From UM-FILTER-37-12 sp964344965 (GTDB taxonomy: Bacteria > Patescibacteriota > Patescibacteriia > Magasanikbacterales > UBA922): DNA of 64,000 nt. The notes under the pieces are model-generated. The model was not told the origin of the DNA. It searched no databases and saw nothing but the letters and a program-made list of their open reading frames with translations. Location: assembly GCA_964344965.1 (NCBI GenBank), contig CAYFPJ010000006.1:1-64000 (forward strand), read 5' to 3'. A program made the position numbers and the translations under genes. Of the stretch, positions 7,309 to 16,233 are shown one piece after another. Numbering within the stretch: position 1 is the stretch's first letter; each line of letters begins with the position of its first letter.

Positions 7309-8454
7309 ATGGGCTTGTTTAAGAAAAATGACTCCTATCTTGGTATAGACATTGGTGCTCATGGTATCAAGGTAGTGGAACTTAGAAAATTCAAAGGAAG
7401 GCCACAACTATGGACTTATGGCGTTGCTGAGCATGAGATAGATATTCACATGCCAGACCAGAAAGACAAGACCCCAGAAGAGTTGGTAGAGGAAGGTAAG
7501 ATAGTTGGAAAGAAAGTAAAGAAAGGAAAAAGTTCTATCAGTTCCGAATCTTTTGGGGCAGAGGATCCGAGAGTCGAAAAATATGCCAAACTTCTCAAAA
7601 ATGTTTTGGAAAAAGCAAAAACCACTACCCGACATGTCACTGCCAGTCTTCCTGTGTCGCATATTTTCCACGCTATTGTCACCTTACCCTTGGTAGATGA
7701 AAATAGAATTGACAGCATAATTGAGGCTGAATTGAAAAAAGTATTGGATCGACCTGTGGAGGAGATGCAAATAGTCCATCAGCAAATTCCAGATGAGGTG
7801 GCAAAAGAGAAGAAATATATGAGAGTCCTCGTGACTGCCGCCCCAAAAATTTTGGTAGGATTTTATAGTGCCATATTTGCCAAAGCAGGTCTTGAACTGA
7901 AAGAGCTGGAGACAGAAGCGTTTGCCATTGAGAGATCTCTCGTAGGTCGCGATCCTTCTACCATGATGGTCGTCGATGTCGGGGCTGAGCGAACAAATTT
8001 TTTTATCATTGATCAGAGCTTGCCGATGACTCACCGGAGTGTGCAGATAGGTGGAAATAACATAAATAGTATTTTGTCAGATAATCTTGGTATTGGTGAA
8101 GACATCGTGGAACAAATAAAGATAGACGCCTCGAGGTTGGATTGGAGTAAGATAGATAATTCTCTGTTTGGTCCCATTACCGAGCCAATTGTAAAAGAAA
8201 TTGAATATAGTTTTGATTTGTTTTTGGGTCAGCTTGGTAATCAAAAGAAGAAACCTGAAAAAATAGTATTGACTGGTGGTTCTGCTGCCTTTCCACTGCT
8301 AAAACAAGAAATTGAAAAACATTTTGACATGAAAGTTTTTGTGGGAGATCCTTGGGCCAGGGTGGTGTACCAGCAAGATTTGAAAGTCTTGCTTGATACT
8401 ATTGGTCCGCGTATGGCTGTCAGTATCGGGCTTGCTCTTAGAAATATAATTTGA
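7309..8454 (+). CDS. pilM: Type IV pilus assembly protein PilM
   Basis: An actin-like ATPase of 381 residues that sits on the cytoplasmic side of the inner membrane in type IV pilus machines. The N-terminal YLGIDIGAHGIKVVEL is the phosphate-1 motif, DVGAERTNFFII is phosphate-2, and IVLTGGSAAFPLL is the adenosine motif. Residues about 50-90 form a Lys-rich insert (GKKVKKGKSS). No pilN, pilO or pilQ follows, as is usual for Patescibacteria, but a response regulator, a pilin and a prepilin peptidase do. A near-consensus -10 (TATAAT) lies about 30 bp upstream. Confidence 0.9.
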   Translation: MGLFKKNDSYLGIDIGAHGIKVVELRKFKGRPQLWTYGVAEHEIDIHMPDQKDKTPEELVEEGKIVGKKVKKGKSSISSESFGAEDPRVEKYAKLLKNVLEKAKTTTRHVTASLPVSHIFHAIVTLPLVDENRIDSIIEAELKKVLDRPVEEMQIVHQQIPDEVAKEKKYMRVLVTAAPKILVGFYSAIFAKAGLELKELETEAFAIERSLVGRDPSTMMVVDVGAERTNFFIIDQSLPMTHRSVQIGGNNINSILSDNLGIGEDIVEQIKIDASRLDWSKIDNSLFGPITEPIVKEIEYSFDLFLGQLGNQKKKPEKIVLTGGSAAFPLLKQEIEKHFDMKVFVGDPWARVVYQQDLKVLLDTIGPRMAVSIGLALRNII

Positions 8455-8596
8455 AATCTATCCACAACTAGATTGCAGTAATAAGCATATATATTTGTTA
8501 TACTGTTTTATATAATAAATTAACTTCTCTAAAGAAGTATTGCAAAATGTAAAATAAACATTTTGTAGATTAAGTTTTAGAGAGTTAGAGTTCTCG

Positions 8597-8613
8597 TCCC
8601 GACAGGGTCGGGA
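8597..8613. repeat. Small hairpin of the TCCCGAC family
   Basis: A 7-bp stem, TCCCGAC/GTCGGGA, with a 3-nt loop lies directly before the response regulator start. The flanking words TCGTCCCG and GTCGGGATTAAA recur at 38071-38106, with a related inverted version near 49802-49840. The spacer from 8455 also holds the small hairpin CAAAATGT/ACATTTTG at about 8542-8566. Confidence 0.55.
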
Positions 8614-8617
8614 TTAA

Positions 8618-9004
8618 ATGAAAGATATGGCAAAAGAAATAAATATTTTATTGGTAGAAGATGATACTTTTCTTGGCAACATCTATAAGACCAAATTTGA
8701 AATCGAAGGCTTCAAAGTGACTCATGTGGAAAATGGGCAAGAAGGTTTTGACACTGCCAAAAAGAAAAAACCAGATTTGATTTTGCTAGACATCTTACTT
8801 CCTAAGATGGATGGATTCGCCGTACTTACAAAATTGAAGGCAGATGCTGCCACCAAGGATATTCCTGTGATACTTCTCACCAATCTTGGACAAAAAGACG
8901 ATGTTGAGAAGGGGTTGGAGATGGGGGCTTCAGACTATCTGATCAAGGCTCATTTCAAGCCATCAGAGACAGTCTCCAAGGTGAAGAAAGTTCTAAAAAT
9001 GTAA
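8618..9004 (+). CDS. Single-domain response regulator (CheY-like)
   Basis: A receiver domain alone, 128 residues. The acidic pair is in LLVEDDTF, the phospho-acceptor Asp in LILLDILLPKMDG, the switch Thr in VILLTNLG and the conserved Lys in DYLIKAHF. There is no output domain, so it probably acts by binding a partner. Its place between pilM and the pilin gene suggests control of the pilus motor, as with PilG/PilH-type regulators. No histidine kinase is encoded in the window. The ATG three codons on (MAKEINILLVEDD) is an equally good start. Confidence 0.9.
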   Translation: MKDMAKEINILLVEDDTFLGNIYKTKFEIEGFKVTHVENGQEGFDTAKKKKPDLILLDILLPKMDGFAVLTKLKADAATKDIPVILLTNLGQKDDVEKGLEMGASDYLIKAHFKPSETVSKVKKVLKM

Positions 9005-9046
9005 TTTTTAGTTTACTATGTCCATAAATAGAGAGGGGGTGAGTAC

Positions 9047-9493
9047 ATGAAAAACAATAAACAAGGTTTTACATTGATCGAGCTCTTGGTAGTAGTAGCC
9101 ATTATTGGGTTACTCTCTACCTTAGCAGTAGTGGCACTAGGATCAGCTCGTGAAAAAGCTCGTGACTCCAAGCGTCTATCTGATGTCAAGCAAGTGCAGA
9201 CAGCTCTTGAGCTTTATTATACAGACAACAACGCTTATCCTGCCGAAGCTTCTGCCGTCACACTTGGTGACACCAACAATGTTTGTCTAAATGATGCTGA
9301 TGGGTTCACTACCACTGGTTGTGCAGATGCATACATGGGGCAAGTCCCGGCAGATCCTTTGTCATCACAGAGTTATACGTATGAATCTGCTGATGGTTCT
9401 ACCTATGAGATTGCATTTACTCTAGAAGGTGCGATGGGTGGATTTGCTGCTGGAGCTGCGACAGCGACTCCGTCTGGAATTACTGGTCAGTAG
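9047..9493 (+). CDS. Type IV prepilin (major-pilin-like)
   Basis: A 148-residue prepilin with a short basic leader, MKNNKQG, then FTLIELLVVVAIIGLLSTLA. Cleavage is expected between Gly7 and Phe8, and Glu5 of the mature protein is present. The globular part has two cysteines (NNVCLND and TTGCADA) that could form the C-terminal disulfide loop. A clear purine-rich ribosome site, GAGGGGGT, lies 6 nt before the ATG, unusual in this window and fitting high expression. A strong terminator follows. The PilD homologue downstream is the likely peptidase. Confidence 0.93.
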   Translation: MKNNKQGFTLIELLVVVAIIGLLSTLAVVALGSAREKARDSKRLSDVKQVQTALELYYTDNNAYPAEASAVTLGDTNNVCLNDADGFTTTGCADAYMGQVPADPLSSQSYTYESADGSTYEIAFTLEGAMGGFAAGAATATPSGITGQ

Positions 9494-9520
9494 TATTCTA
9501 GTAAATTTTAGAAAAAATTT

Positions 9521-9548
9521 AACCCCAGCTTAACATGCTGGGGTTTTT
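9521..9548 (+). terminator. Intrinsic terminator after pilin gene
   Basis: AACCCCAGC pairs with GCTGGGGTT across a 7-nt loop and a run of five T follows. Confidence 0.85.
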
Positions 9549-9626
9549 GTTTAGTAATGTTTATAAATTTTATATTGTTATACTTCTTATGCACTTGTTA
9601 AACTACTAACATTTTGCATTACTAAC

Positions 9627-9736
9627 TTACTTTTTGTAACCAAAAAGTAACAAAAAGTTTTGGGGGTGGACAAGCTCTCCGTTACAACTAAACTAATAAT
9701 ATTGTTATCTAGTTTTACAACGATGCCACCCCCAAA
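9627..9736. repeat. Palindromic intergenic element
   Basis: Two inverted repeats lie in the gap between the pilin and pilD genes. TTACTTTTTG/CAAAAAGTAA is a 10-bp stem with a 4-nt loop (9627-9650). TTTGGGGGTGG (ending at 9669) matches its complement at 9726-9736. No gene is visible in this stretch. Confidence 0.6.
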
Positions 9737-9839
9737 CCCCCTCGTAGATTCTACAAGAATTAAAAATTTTGGAGTAACATTTAATAATTTATTTTAGTTA
9801 TTATTTGAATTTTATATTATAAAAGGATATGATGTGTCT

Positions 9840-10589
9840 ATGGGTTATATATTTATTTTTATCTTAGGAATTATCTTTGGGAGTTTTCTCAATGCTTTTT
9901 TGTGGCGGACTAGGAAAGAAATTTCTTTTGGCTCTGGGCGATCAATATGTCCAGAATGCGGTAAGCAGTTAAGATGGTTCCACAATTTTCCAATATTAAG
10001 TTTTATTTTTTTGGGTGGTAAGTGTGCCTTTTGCAAAAGAAAAATTTCTTGGCAGTATCCAGCAATAGAATTCACTCTGGGATTGTTATTTGTTTTTTCA
10101 GCTTGGTTTTATAGCTTTGACTATCTTCTGATGAGTAGAGATTTTTTTATATTATTTTTTTTACTTGCTGTTTTTGTCTACGATCTTCGTTATCAAGAAA
10201 TTTGGGATCGGATGACTATTTTCCCTGCTGGTATTCTCTTTGTTTTGTCCTTAATTTTTTCATGGCAAACTTGGCAAAGTATGTTGATTGGTATTTTGAT
10301 TGGTGGAGGATTTTTTCTTCTCCAGTTTGTGATATCTAAGGGTAGGTGGATTGGGGGAGGGGATATTAGACTGGGAGTTTTTATGGGAGTTATTTTGGGT
10401 TGGCCTTTGACTCTCTTTGCTGTGATGCTGGCCTACATGATCGGAGCAATATTTAGCATACCTTTGCTAATGATGAAAAAAAAGACCTTAGCGAGCAAGG
10501 TTCCTTTTGGTACGTATCTTTGTGTGGCGACTTTTGTTGCTGTATATTGGGGAAGTGGTATAATTGAGTGGTATACTAATTTGTTATAA
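9840..10589 (+). CDS. pilD: Prepilin peptidase (A24 family)
   Basis: A membrane aspartic protease of about 249 residues that cleaves and usually N-methylates prepilins. The N-terminal GSFLNAFLWR motif is followed by two CxxC pairs (CPECGKQ and CAFCKRK) that bind zinc. The catalytic aspartates are in VYDLRYQEIWD and GGGDIRLG. Six to seven hydrophobic segments are visible. An in-frame GTG two codons upstream is an alternative start. It lies 350 bp after the pilin with its own promoter region, and 3 bp before a small gene that may be co-transcribed. Confidence 0.93.
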   Translation: MGYIFIFILGIIFGSFLNAFLWRTRKEISFGSGRSICPECGKQLRWFHNFPILSFIFLGGKCAFCKRKISWQYPAIEFTLGLLFVFSAWFYSFDYLLMSRDFFILFFLLAVFVYDLRYQEIWDRMTIFPAGILFVLSLIFSWQTWQSMLIGILIGGGFFLLQFVISKGRWIGGGDIRLGVFMGVILGWPLTLFAVMLAYMIGAIFSIPLLMMKKKTLASKVPFGTYLCVATFVAVYWGSGIIEWYTNLL

Positions 10590-10592
10590 TTT

Positions 10593-10952
10593 ATGAAAGA
10601 AATAAATTCTCATAAAGAAGTTGGGATTAATAATGATGATCTAATGAGAGAATATCGTTTTATTTTAGATTTTTTTGATAAACATAATTTTGTCCCAACT
10701 CCTGCAGAAGCAGTGTATTTGCGTAGGATAATAAGTGAATCTATGTTAAATAATTTGAGTGTTAGTGATTATTCTCGTACTTCTGATTATATCACAGAGG
10801 TTTTGGCCAGATTTTGTAAAGAATTGTATGGCATTGATTATATTACTTACAAAGATGGAATGATAGATATAGCTAGACCAGAAAGAGTCGAAAGAAGGAC
10901 TCAATTATTTGAGTACATAAAAAAAATAAGAGGAGATGCAGAGGTAAATTAG
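10593..10952 (+). CDS. Hypothetical protein downstream of pilD
   Basis: A 119-residue soluble protein I do not recognise. It is predicted to be mostly helical (FILDFFDKHNFVPTPAEAVYLRRIISES), with no signal peptide or membrane span and an acidic-basic mixed composition. It begins 3 bp after pilD and so is probably translated from the same mRNA. A link to pilus function is possible but unsupported by sequence. Confidence 0.7.
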   Translation: MKEINSHKEVGINNDDLMREYRFILDFFDKHNFVPTPAEAVYLRRIISESMLNNLSVSDYSRTSDYITEVLARFCKELYGIDYITYKDGMIDIARPERVERRTQLFEYIKKIRGDAEVN

Positions 10953-10979
10953 AGGAAGTATCTTATAGATTATAAGGAC

Positions 10980-12461
10980 TTAGAGTGTTCTATTAAACAC
11001 TCTATACAAAACAGGAAGCACATGTTCAAAGACCCCAATCGGTTTCAAAATAATACTAAATGTTAAAACTAGGTAAAATATCCCTAGGACGTGATAGAGA
11101 GCTGGAGAAGTGAAAGTCATCACCATAAGAGAGATAAGTCCAGCTAGTAAACCAACATAAAAATCATGATAGTCTGATAAAGACTGTATTTTTTTATTTA
11201 ATTCATAAATTATAAAAAATATTACAGTCAAGAACATAGTCAGACCAAAGAACCCTAGCTCGACAAGCATCTCAAGATAGCCCCATTCAAATTGAGTAGT
11301 ATTGATTTGCTCATAAGTAATAGGACTAAAAAAATCAATCTCACTACCAAGTCCGCTACCTAGAATAGGGCGATCTTGGATCATGATAAAAATTGGTTCA
11401 AGTAAGGCACTACGTGTGTAGGTGCTAACTTCCATCTGAGGACTGGCAATGCTTAAAAAACGAAAACCAAACATCCCAAGTCCTAAAGATTTTCCAAGAC
11501 TTGAAATAAAGGAGATGCTCATCAGTAATACAAAAAATATAGCAAAAGCATTGACAGTAACTTTGATCCAACGTTTCCAAGAATGTTTGTATTTTAGCAC
11601 TAGAAAACCAATGGCAAGAGCTAGGAAATAGGTCCGCGAAAGATTGAGGACTAAAATTAAAACACCCAAAAATAGCAGCATTCTCCAAGCTTTGTGATGC
11701 CTCTCATCACGCATGAGAAGAGAGGAGATAAATAGAATAGCAGGAATTACCAAGAGATGTTCGGGAGTGACAATGCGGAAAAATCCCTGTTGCATGTCAG
11801 TAATCTTACCCATGGCCACGTCTCTGAACCATTGGTAAAAGCTGTCATGGATTTCTCCTAGGCCACTAGAATACAGAAGGAAGGTAAAAACAGAAAAGAA
11901 AGCTCCTCCAAGTAAGAAAACAATCATCAAACGTACTAAGTATTCTTGAGTTTTTGGCTCTTGAAAATGATGATAAAAGGGGAGTAGTAGAAGAAAATAT
12001 GAAAATGGTAAGAGATCTCCAATAATATTATTAATATTATTTCCGTATACCAGACCGAGAATAGCAGCAAAGATTACAAAACCGGCAAGAGGAAAAAACA
12101 TGTAAAATATCTTGTGCTTAATATGAAAGCGATGTTTTAGTTCTTCGAAACTAAGATGCTGTACTACCCAAAGAAAGAGAAAGGTAAAGACCAATACTGT
12201 ACGCATCGATAGCCCAAAAAATTCTAAGAAATGTCCAGCTCCGCCTAAGAACAATTCCGCAAGTAAGATAAAAAAAGCATACTCAATTTTTTTGAAATAA
12301 AGCATGGCAAAGACCATCATCAAGATGAAAAGTAGAATGGCCTGGATGATATTGTGTCCCGCAAGAGCAAAGGATAAGATCCTGGCACCGACAAAGCAAA
12401 CAAAGAGCCAGATAGTTTGCTTGTTTAGGAAGATTGATTTTGTAGTGAGGAAATTATACAT
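10980..12461 (-). CDS. O-antigen ligase/polymerase-like membrane protein
   Basis: A polytopic protein of about 493 residues with 11-12 hydrophobic segments and a large loop containing PILGSGLGSEIDFF and QFEWGYLEMLVELGFFGL, which is the Wzy/WaaL (O-antigen ligase) signature region. Such proteins polymerise or ligate surface glycans. I place the start at MYNFLTTKSIF because the upstream in-frame extension runs into a palindromic repeat. The gene stands alone, but glycan-related genes (sugar transferase, WecB type) occur elsewhere in the window. Confidence 0.8.
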   Translation of the reverse strand: MYNFLTTKSIFLNKQTIWLFVCFVGARILSFALAGHNIIQAILLFILMMVFAMLYFKKIEYAFFILLAELFLGGAGHFLEFFGLSMRTVLVFTFLFLWVVQHLSFEELKHRFHIKHKIFYMFFPLAGFVIFAAILGLVYGNNINNIIGDLLPFSYFLLLLPFYHHFQEPKTQEYLVRLMIVFLLGGAFFSVFTFLLYSSGLGEIHDSFYQWFRDVAMGKITDMQQGFFRIVTPEHLLVIPAILFISSLLMRDERHHKAWRMLLFLGVLILVLNLSRTYFLALAIGFLVLKYKHSWKRWIKVTVNAFAIFFVLLMSISFISSLGKSLGLGMFGFRFLSIASPQMEVSTYTRSALLEPIFIMIQDRPILGSGLGSEIDFFSPITYEQINTTQFEWGYLEMLVELGFFGLTMFLTVIFFIIYELNKKIQSLSDYHDFYVGLLAGLISLMVMTFTSPALYHVLGIFYLVLTFSIILKPIGVFEHVLPVLYRVFNRTL

Positions 12462-12491
12462 GGAGCATGGAACAAATTTATTGATGATCAG

Positions 12492-12587
12492 TACGTCATC
12501 CCGAGCGCAGTCGAGGGATCTCATGATAGCGACGAGATCTCTCCACTCCACCTCTTACTTCGTAGAGGCTCTGGTCGAGATGACGTA
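12492..12587. repeat. Palindromic element, ACGTCATC family (copy 1)
   Basis: Ends TACGTCATC/GATGACGTA with imperfect complementarity continuing inward (GAGGGATCTC against GAGATCTCTCC). Copies of the same family lie in rsmI and before the DUF3179 gene. It falls between fmt and the O-antigen-ligase-like gene. Confidence 0.75.
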
Positions 12588-12596
12588 TTGATAGAT

Positions 12597-13505
12597 TTAC
12601 AACATTTTACCAAATCCATTCACAAAAGTTTTACTATCCATTGCTTTTTTTCCTTCCAATTGCAATTCATGAATTTCGATTGAATTGTCACTAGTTCCTA
12701 CGTATAGTTTATCACTATCTACTACCACTTTGCCAGGTGAAAAACTTTTTTCAGCAGGAGAAATTTTGAGCAGTTTTAATCTTTTGTCATTCCAGGTTGT
12801 CCAGACTCCTGGCCAAGGTGTCATGCCCCGATATTGATTGTATATTTCTTGGGCAGTATTCTGCCAGTTTACTTCGCCATCTTCTCGAGAAAGTTTGGAA
12901 CAGAGGGTAACTTGAGATTCATCTTGTGGTATTGGCTTTAGACTACCTTCGATATAGCCAAGGATGGTCTCCATAAGGGCTTGTAGTCCCACGTCAGCAA
13001 GTTTTTTGTCGAGATCGAGGTAAGTGTCATCCGGAGCAATATAAATCTCTTTTTGGAGCAATATTGGTCCAGAGTCCATACCTTTGTCCATCAGCATGAT
13101 GCTTACTCCAGTTTTCTCTTCTCCATTGATGAGAGCCGACTGAATAGGTGAGGCACCACGATACTTTGGCAGAAGTGACGTGTGAACATTTATGGTTCCA
13201 TATTTTGGAATGTCCAATATGCTTTTGGGTATAAGCAAACCATATTGTGCTACGATGGCTAAGTCATAAGTCTTCAATCTTAAGTCTTCAATCTTAAGTC
13301 TTTCAGGTTGTTGTACTGGTATATTATGCTGCTCTGCTAAGATTTTTGTAGGTGGAGAAATAAGTTCTTTTTTTCTTCCTGCTGGACGATCTGGCTGGGT
13401 GATGACTAGCTGAATATCAAAAAGGGGGCTGTCTATCAGTCCTTGGAGGATGGTGGCGGCGAAGTCATGCGTGCCGAAGAATACTGTTGAAATTTTTTTA
13501 TCCAT
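12597..13505 (-). CDS. fmt: Methionyl-tRNA formyltransferase
   Basis: A 302-residue enzyme that formylates initiator Met-tRNA using 10-formyl-tetrahydrofolate. The signature INVHTSLLPKYRGASPIQ holds the catalytic His and the SLLP loop, and MDKGMDSGPIL follows. The C-terminal OB-fold domain is present. Residues LKIEDLRLKTYDL before AIVAQYGLL are encoded by a 14-bp tandem repeat not expected in this enzyme (see 13268-13302), but the frame is kept. Peptide deformylase, which works on the products of this enzyme, is encoded 3 kb away. Confidence 0.95.
   Translation of the reverse strand: MDKKISTVFFGTHDFAATILQGLIDSPLFDIQLVITQPDRPAGRKKELISPPTKILAEQHNIPVQQPERLKIEDLRLKTYDLAIVAQYGLLIPKSILDIPKYGTINVHTSLLPKYRGASPIQSALINGEEKTGVSIMLMDKGMDSGPILLQKEIYIAPDDTYLDLDKKLADVGLQALMETILGYIEGSLKPIPQDESQVTLCSKLSREDGEVNWQNTAQEIYNQYRGMTPWPGVWTTWNDKRLKLLKISPAEKSFSPGKVVVDSDKLYVGTSDNSIEIHELQLEGKKAMDSKTFVNGFGKML
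13268..13302. repeat. 14-bp tandem repeat inside fmt
   Basis: AAGTCTTCAATCTT occurs twice in a row and half again. It adds the in-frame peptide KIEDLRLK-like between two conserved strands of the formyltransferase. Confidence 0.8.
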
Positions 13506-13508
13506 TTT

Positions 13509-13653
13509 AATCTTTAAGCGGTTTTATTCCTCGATGCTTGCATCGAAAAAGTGAAAACTAACATTGGTTGAAATAAGATTTTCTGCCAATACCCCGCAGC
13601 TTGCTGCGGGGATGGCCCGATGAAGTCTTACTTAAACCAAATTTACTTTTATT
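13509..13653. mobile_element. 145-bp repeat element, copy 1
   Basis: Identical over all 145 bases, in inverted orientation, to 42293-42437. It contains the stems CCCCGCAGC/GCTGCGGGG and CGATGC/GCATCG. It fills the gap between fmt and the next gene, and its right edge provides that gene's TAA stop. It carries no ORF. Confidence 0.85.
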
Positions 13654-14650
13654 TTTTTGTAATTTTATAACGAACTCCATCACGAATACTCTCTAGGAGT
13701 AGTTGAGCTTCTTTTTGGGTGATTTGAGATTTCTTTCTACCATTAGCTATGGCTTGAAGTGCTTTATTGACACTATTGTAGTCTATGTGTGTTCCTTTGG
13801 GTAATTTTTTCAATAACTCTGTCTTTGAAAAGATGTTGTCAAAAAAAATTTGGATTCCATATTTTTCTTCTAATTTTTCTGCATTTTGCCACATATATAC
13901 AGCAGTATTTTTGTACAATGATGCTATGTATAATTCTCCACTACTTAGTAACTTTCTTACCAAAGCATCAAATATTTGATTGAATTCTGTTTTTTCATCA
14001 TCTTCATTTATTTGATCGTACATGCTGGCATAATACAGCTCGCCATAAGTATCTAGTATCACATCAAATTCCTGAAAATCCCTTAACTCAAGAATACTCT
14101 CTCTGATTTTGTCTACTTTTTTTTGCTTTCCTTTTCCCAATAATTTTTTTATAAGAGTTTCTCTATCTTTGCTGTAGGGTATTTCTTTCTTTTTTATATG
14201 ATGGTCTGGAAGTGCTGCATGACTCCTGGTTACAGCTTGTCGTGTTTTTTCTACAATTTCTTCTCTGGTAAATTTAAGATTTGACAAACTTGTTCCAATT
14301 ATTTTCACATCATCACCTAGCGCTTCTCTCACTTGCTCGTTATACAATCCCAGCCCAGCACCATTATTCAATACTTTTAATTTTCTTTTTTCTCCTGCGG
14401 CACGCAACTTCTCTACTTTTTTTGGAAATACATCTCCTATGAATTCAACTCCATGAGAAGAGTTTATGGTACCATTGTTAATTTCTATCAAATCATTGAA
14501 TTTTCCTTCAAGTCTGGTTTGCATTAAAGTGGAATCTTCCAAATGTTTTTTTGCTCCTATTTTTTTTACTTTGAGCACTCCAAATTCTGGGTCTTCTGGA
14601 TCCAAAAATTTTTTTCCTCTATCTCTTATTTTCATATTTTTTATAAACAA
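13649..14650 (-). CDS. Putative class I SAM methyltransferase-like protein
   Basis: A 333-residue protein whose central part looks like a Rossmann methyltransferase: VLNNGAGLGLYNEQV in the place of motif I, an acidic strand end (VKIIGTSL), then FDVILDTYGELYYAS as the motif IV region. The glycine-rich loop is atypical and there is no target-recognition domain, so activity is uncertain. Helical, Lys-rich extensions lie at both ends. The stop codon lies in the adjacent 145-bp repeat element. It starts 9 bp after the TauE gene ends, so a shared transcript is possible. Confidence 0.5.
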   Translation of the reverse strand: MFIKNMKIRDRGKKFLDPEDPEFGVLKVKKIGAKKHLEDSTLMQTRLEGKFNDLIEINNGTINSSHGVEFIGDVFPKKVEKLRAAGEKRKLKVLNNGAGLGLYNEQVREALGDDVKIIGTSLSNLKFTREEIVEKTRQAVTRSHAALPDHHIKKKEIPYSKDRETLIKKLLGKGKQKKVDKIRESILELRDFQEFDVILDTYGELYYASMYDQINEDDEKTEFNQIFDALVRKLLSSGELYIASLYKNTAVYMWQNAEKLEEKYGIQIFFDNIFSKTELLKKLPKGTHIDYNSVNKALQAIANGRKKSQITQKEAQLLLESIRDGVRYKITKK

Positions 14651-14659
14651 TTTTTATTT

Positions 14660-15403
14660 TTAGCTAAACAGTAATTTAATAGCAGAAGCAACTACCACAA
14701 CTGCCAGCAATATTTTTACAAATCCATTCCCTTTCTTGATCATTGTGTGAGCACCTAGATAACCTCCGACCAACATGCCAAGAAAAAGCGCTATGCCAAG
14801 TTGGAAATTGATTATCCCATAAACTGCAAATATAGCTACACCAATAATATCTGCGACAAGGGCAGGGAGTCTAATGGTCGAAGATATGTCGATTATCGTC
14901 ATGCCAAAAAAATACATCATGGCAAACTGCATGAATGTTGCTGCGCCTCCGCCAAAAAATCCACTCCAGATTCCAATGAAAAATAAAGTAACATATCCAA
15001 TGGTTATCATCATTTTTGATTTGTCCGTTCTTTCTACTCCTGTTCTTTTGTGAATAAATATAAGAGGTAAAAGAACCAACAAAATAATACCAACTATAAT
15101 AGACAGAAGTTTTTCGTCTATGGAGATTAAAATTTGTGTACCTACCAACAGTCCAAGAGTGTCAACAATAATAAGCGGTATAACGTATTTCCAGACTATT
15201 GTTTTTTCTTTGAGAAATTTTTTGGTGGCTCCGATATGGAGACCTGTCGCTCCAAGCTTATTGGTAGCAATGGCGACATGAGGTGGTAGTCCGAGGAAAA
15301 TAAGAAAAGGGATACTGATCAACCCACCGCTACCAACCATAGCACCAATGAAGCTGGCCGCGACGCCGATGAAGAAAGTTAGTATGAGGGGGATTATTTC
15401 CAT
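14660..15403 (-). CDS. TauE/SafE-family permease
   Basis: A 247-residue membrane protein with about eight hydrophobic spans. It shows the TauE/SafE hallmarks: FIGAMVGSGGLISIPFLIFL in the first repeat and GIWSGFFGGGAATFMQF in the second, reflecting the internal duplication of the family. These proteins are proposed exporters of sulfite, sulfonates or related anions; the substrate here is not predictable. The start is 2 bp from the stop of the upstream minus-strand gene, so they form an operon. Confidence 0.88.
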   Translation of the reverse strand: MEIIPLILTFFIGVAASFIGAMVGSGGLISIPFLIFLGLPPHVAIATNKLGATGLHIGATKKFLKEKTIVWKYVIPLIIVDTLGLLVGTQILISIDEKLLSIIVGIILLVLLPLIFIHKRTGVERTDKSKMMITIGYVTLFFIGIWSGFFGGGAATFMQFAMMYFFGMTIIDISSTIRLPALVADIIGVAIFAVYGIINFQLGIALFLGMLVGGYLGAHTMIKKGNGFVKILLAVVVVASAIKLLFS

Positions 15404-15405
15404 AG

Positions 15406-16218
15406 TTAAGTAGTATTACTTATTCTTTTGGACAATATATCTCTGTATTCTTCAATTACTTCGTCCTGTGATCCACTATCCCATTCACCATTCAAAAGAT
15501 CTCCAGCATCACTGATATATATTCTTCCATCCACTAGTGCTAAGTTACTTTCAGCAGCTTCTTCCTCTGTCATTCCCAAATCAACTTGAGGAGTGACTCG
15601 TGATGACTGCAATCTTGACACAAAATCATCAAGTTCTTCAGGAGCTATTTTTTTTGGATGCTCCATTTTTTCAATGATGGGCATAAGGAGATAAATCCTT
15701 CTACCAATCATGATCATCTTGGATGGAACAAATATTTTGTTTATCTCATTTTTTAATTCTGTTAATTTTTGTGGTTCATCAGGGGACTTATACAAGGGGC
15801 TTCTTTCATCAATAGATAGTATACGAAATTTTACACCATCAATTTCACAGTAAACTAATATGTCTGAGAAGGTTTTCTTCCCTCTTTTTTTTGGTGGGGT
15901 GATTGCAATTCCTACTTCAATATCCAATCTTTCCCCAATATACTTTAGTTCTTCAGAGAAATAACCTGACGCTCTTCTGGAATCTAGGTAAGTAATACTT
16001 TCCTGGTATGGTAATTCTTGAATATCGGCAGCTTGTAGTGCTTCTTGTAGTACTTTTGATTTTTCTGTCAATAATGTTTGATTTCCTTTGACTTTATTTT
16101 CTTCTGTCATTTTAAGAGCAGTTACATCAAATCCATCTCTTGGTATTCTCAATACAAGACTTGCATCCTTGGTTTGTATCACCTCTCTAACAGCCCTTTC
16201 TTTATCTTGCTCAGACAT
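15406..16218 (-). CDS. Hypothetical soluble protein
   Basis: A 270-residue protein I cannot assign. It has no membrane span or signal. A central beta-rich stretch (DILVYCEIDGVKFRILSIDE, then MIMIGRRIYLLMPIIEKM) is followed by an acidic C-terminal tail. It lies 15 bp after def and 2 bp before the TauE gene, so a def-hypothetical-tauE-methyltransferase operon is likely. Confidence 0.7.
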   Translation of the reverse strand: MSEQDKERAVREVIQTKDASLVLRIPRDGFDVTALKMTEENKVKGNQTLLTEKSKVLQEALQAADIQELPYQESITYLDSRRASGYFSEELKYIGERLDIEVGIAITPPKKRGKKTFSDILVYCEIDGVKFRILSIDERSPLYKSPDEPQKLTELKNEINKIFVPSKMIMIGRRIYLLMPIIEKMEHPKKIAPEELDDFVSRLQSSRVTPQVDLGMTEEEAAESNLALVDGRIYISDAGDLLNGEWDSGSQDEVIEEYRDILSKRISNTT

Positions 16219-16233
16219 ATTATAAATAATTAA

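Noticed and set aside
12462..12551. N-terminal extension of the O-antigen-ligase-like protein
   Set aside because: It is translated from the ACGTCATC-family repeat and lacks likeness to the family.
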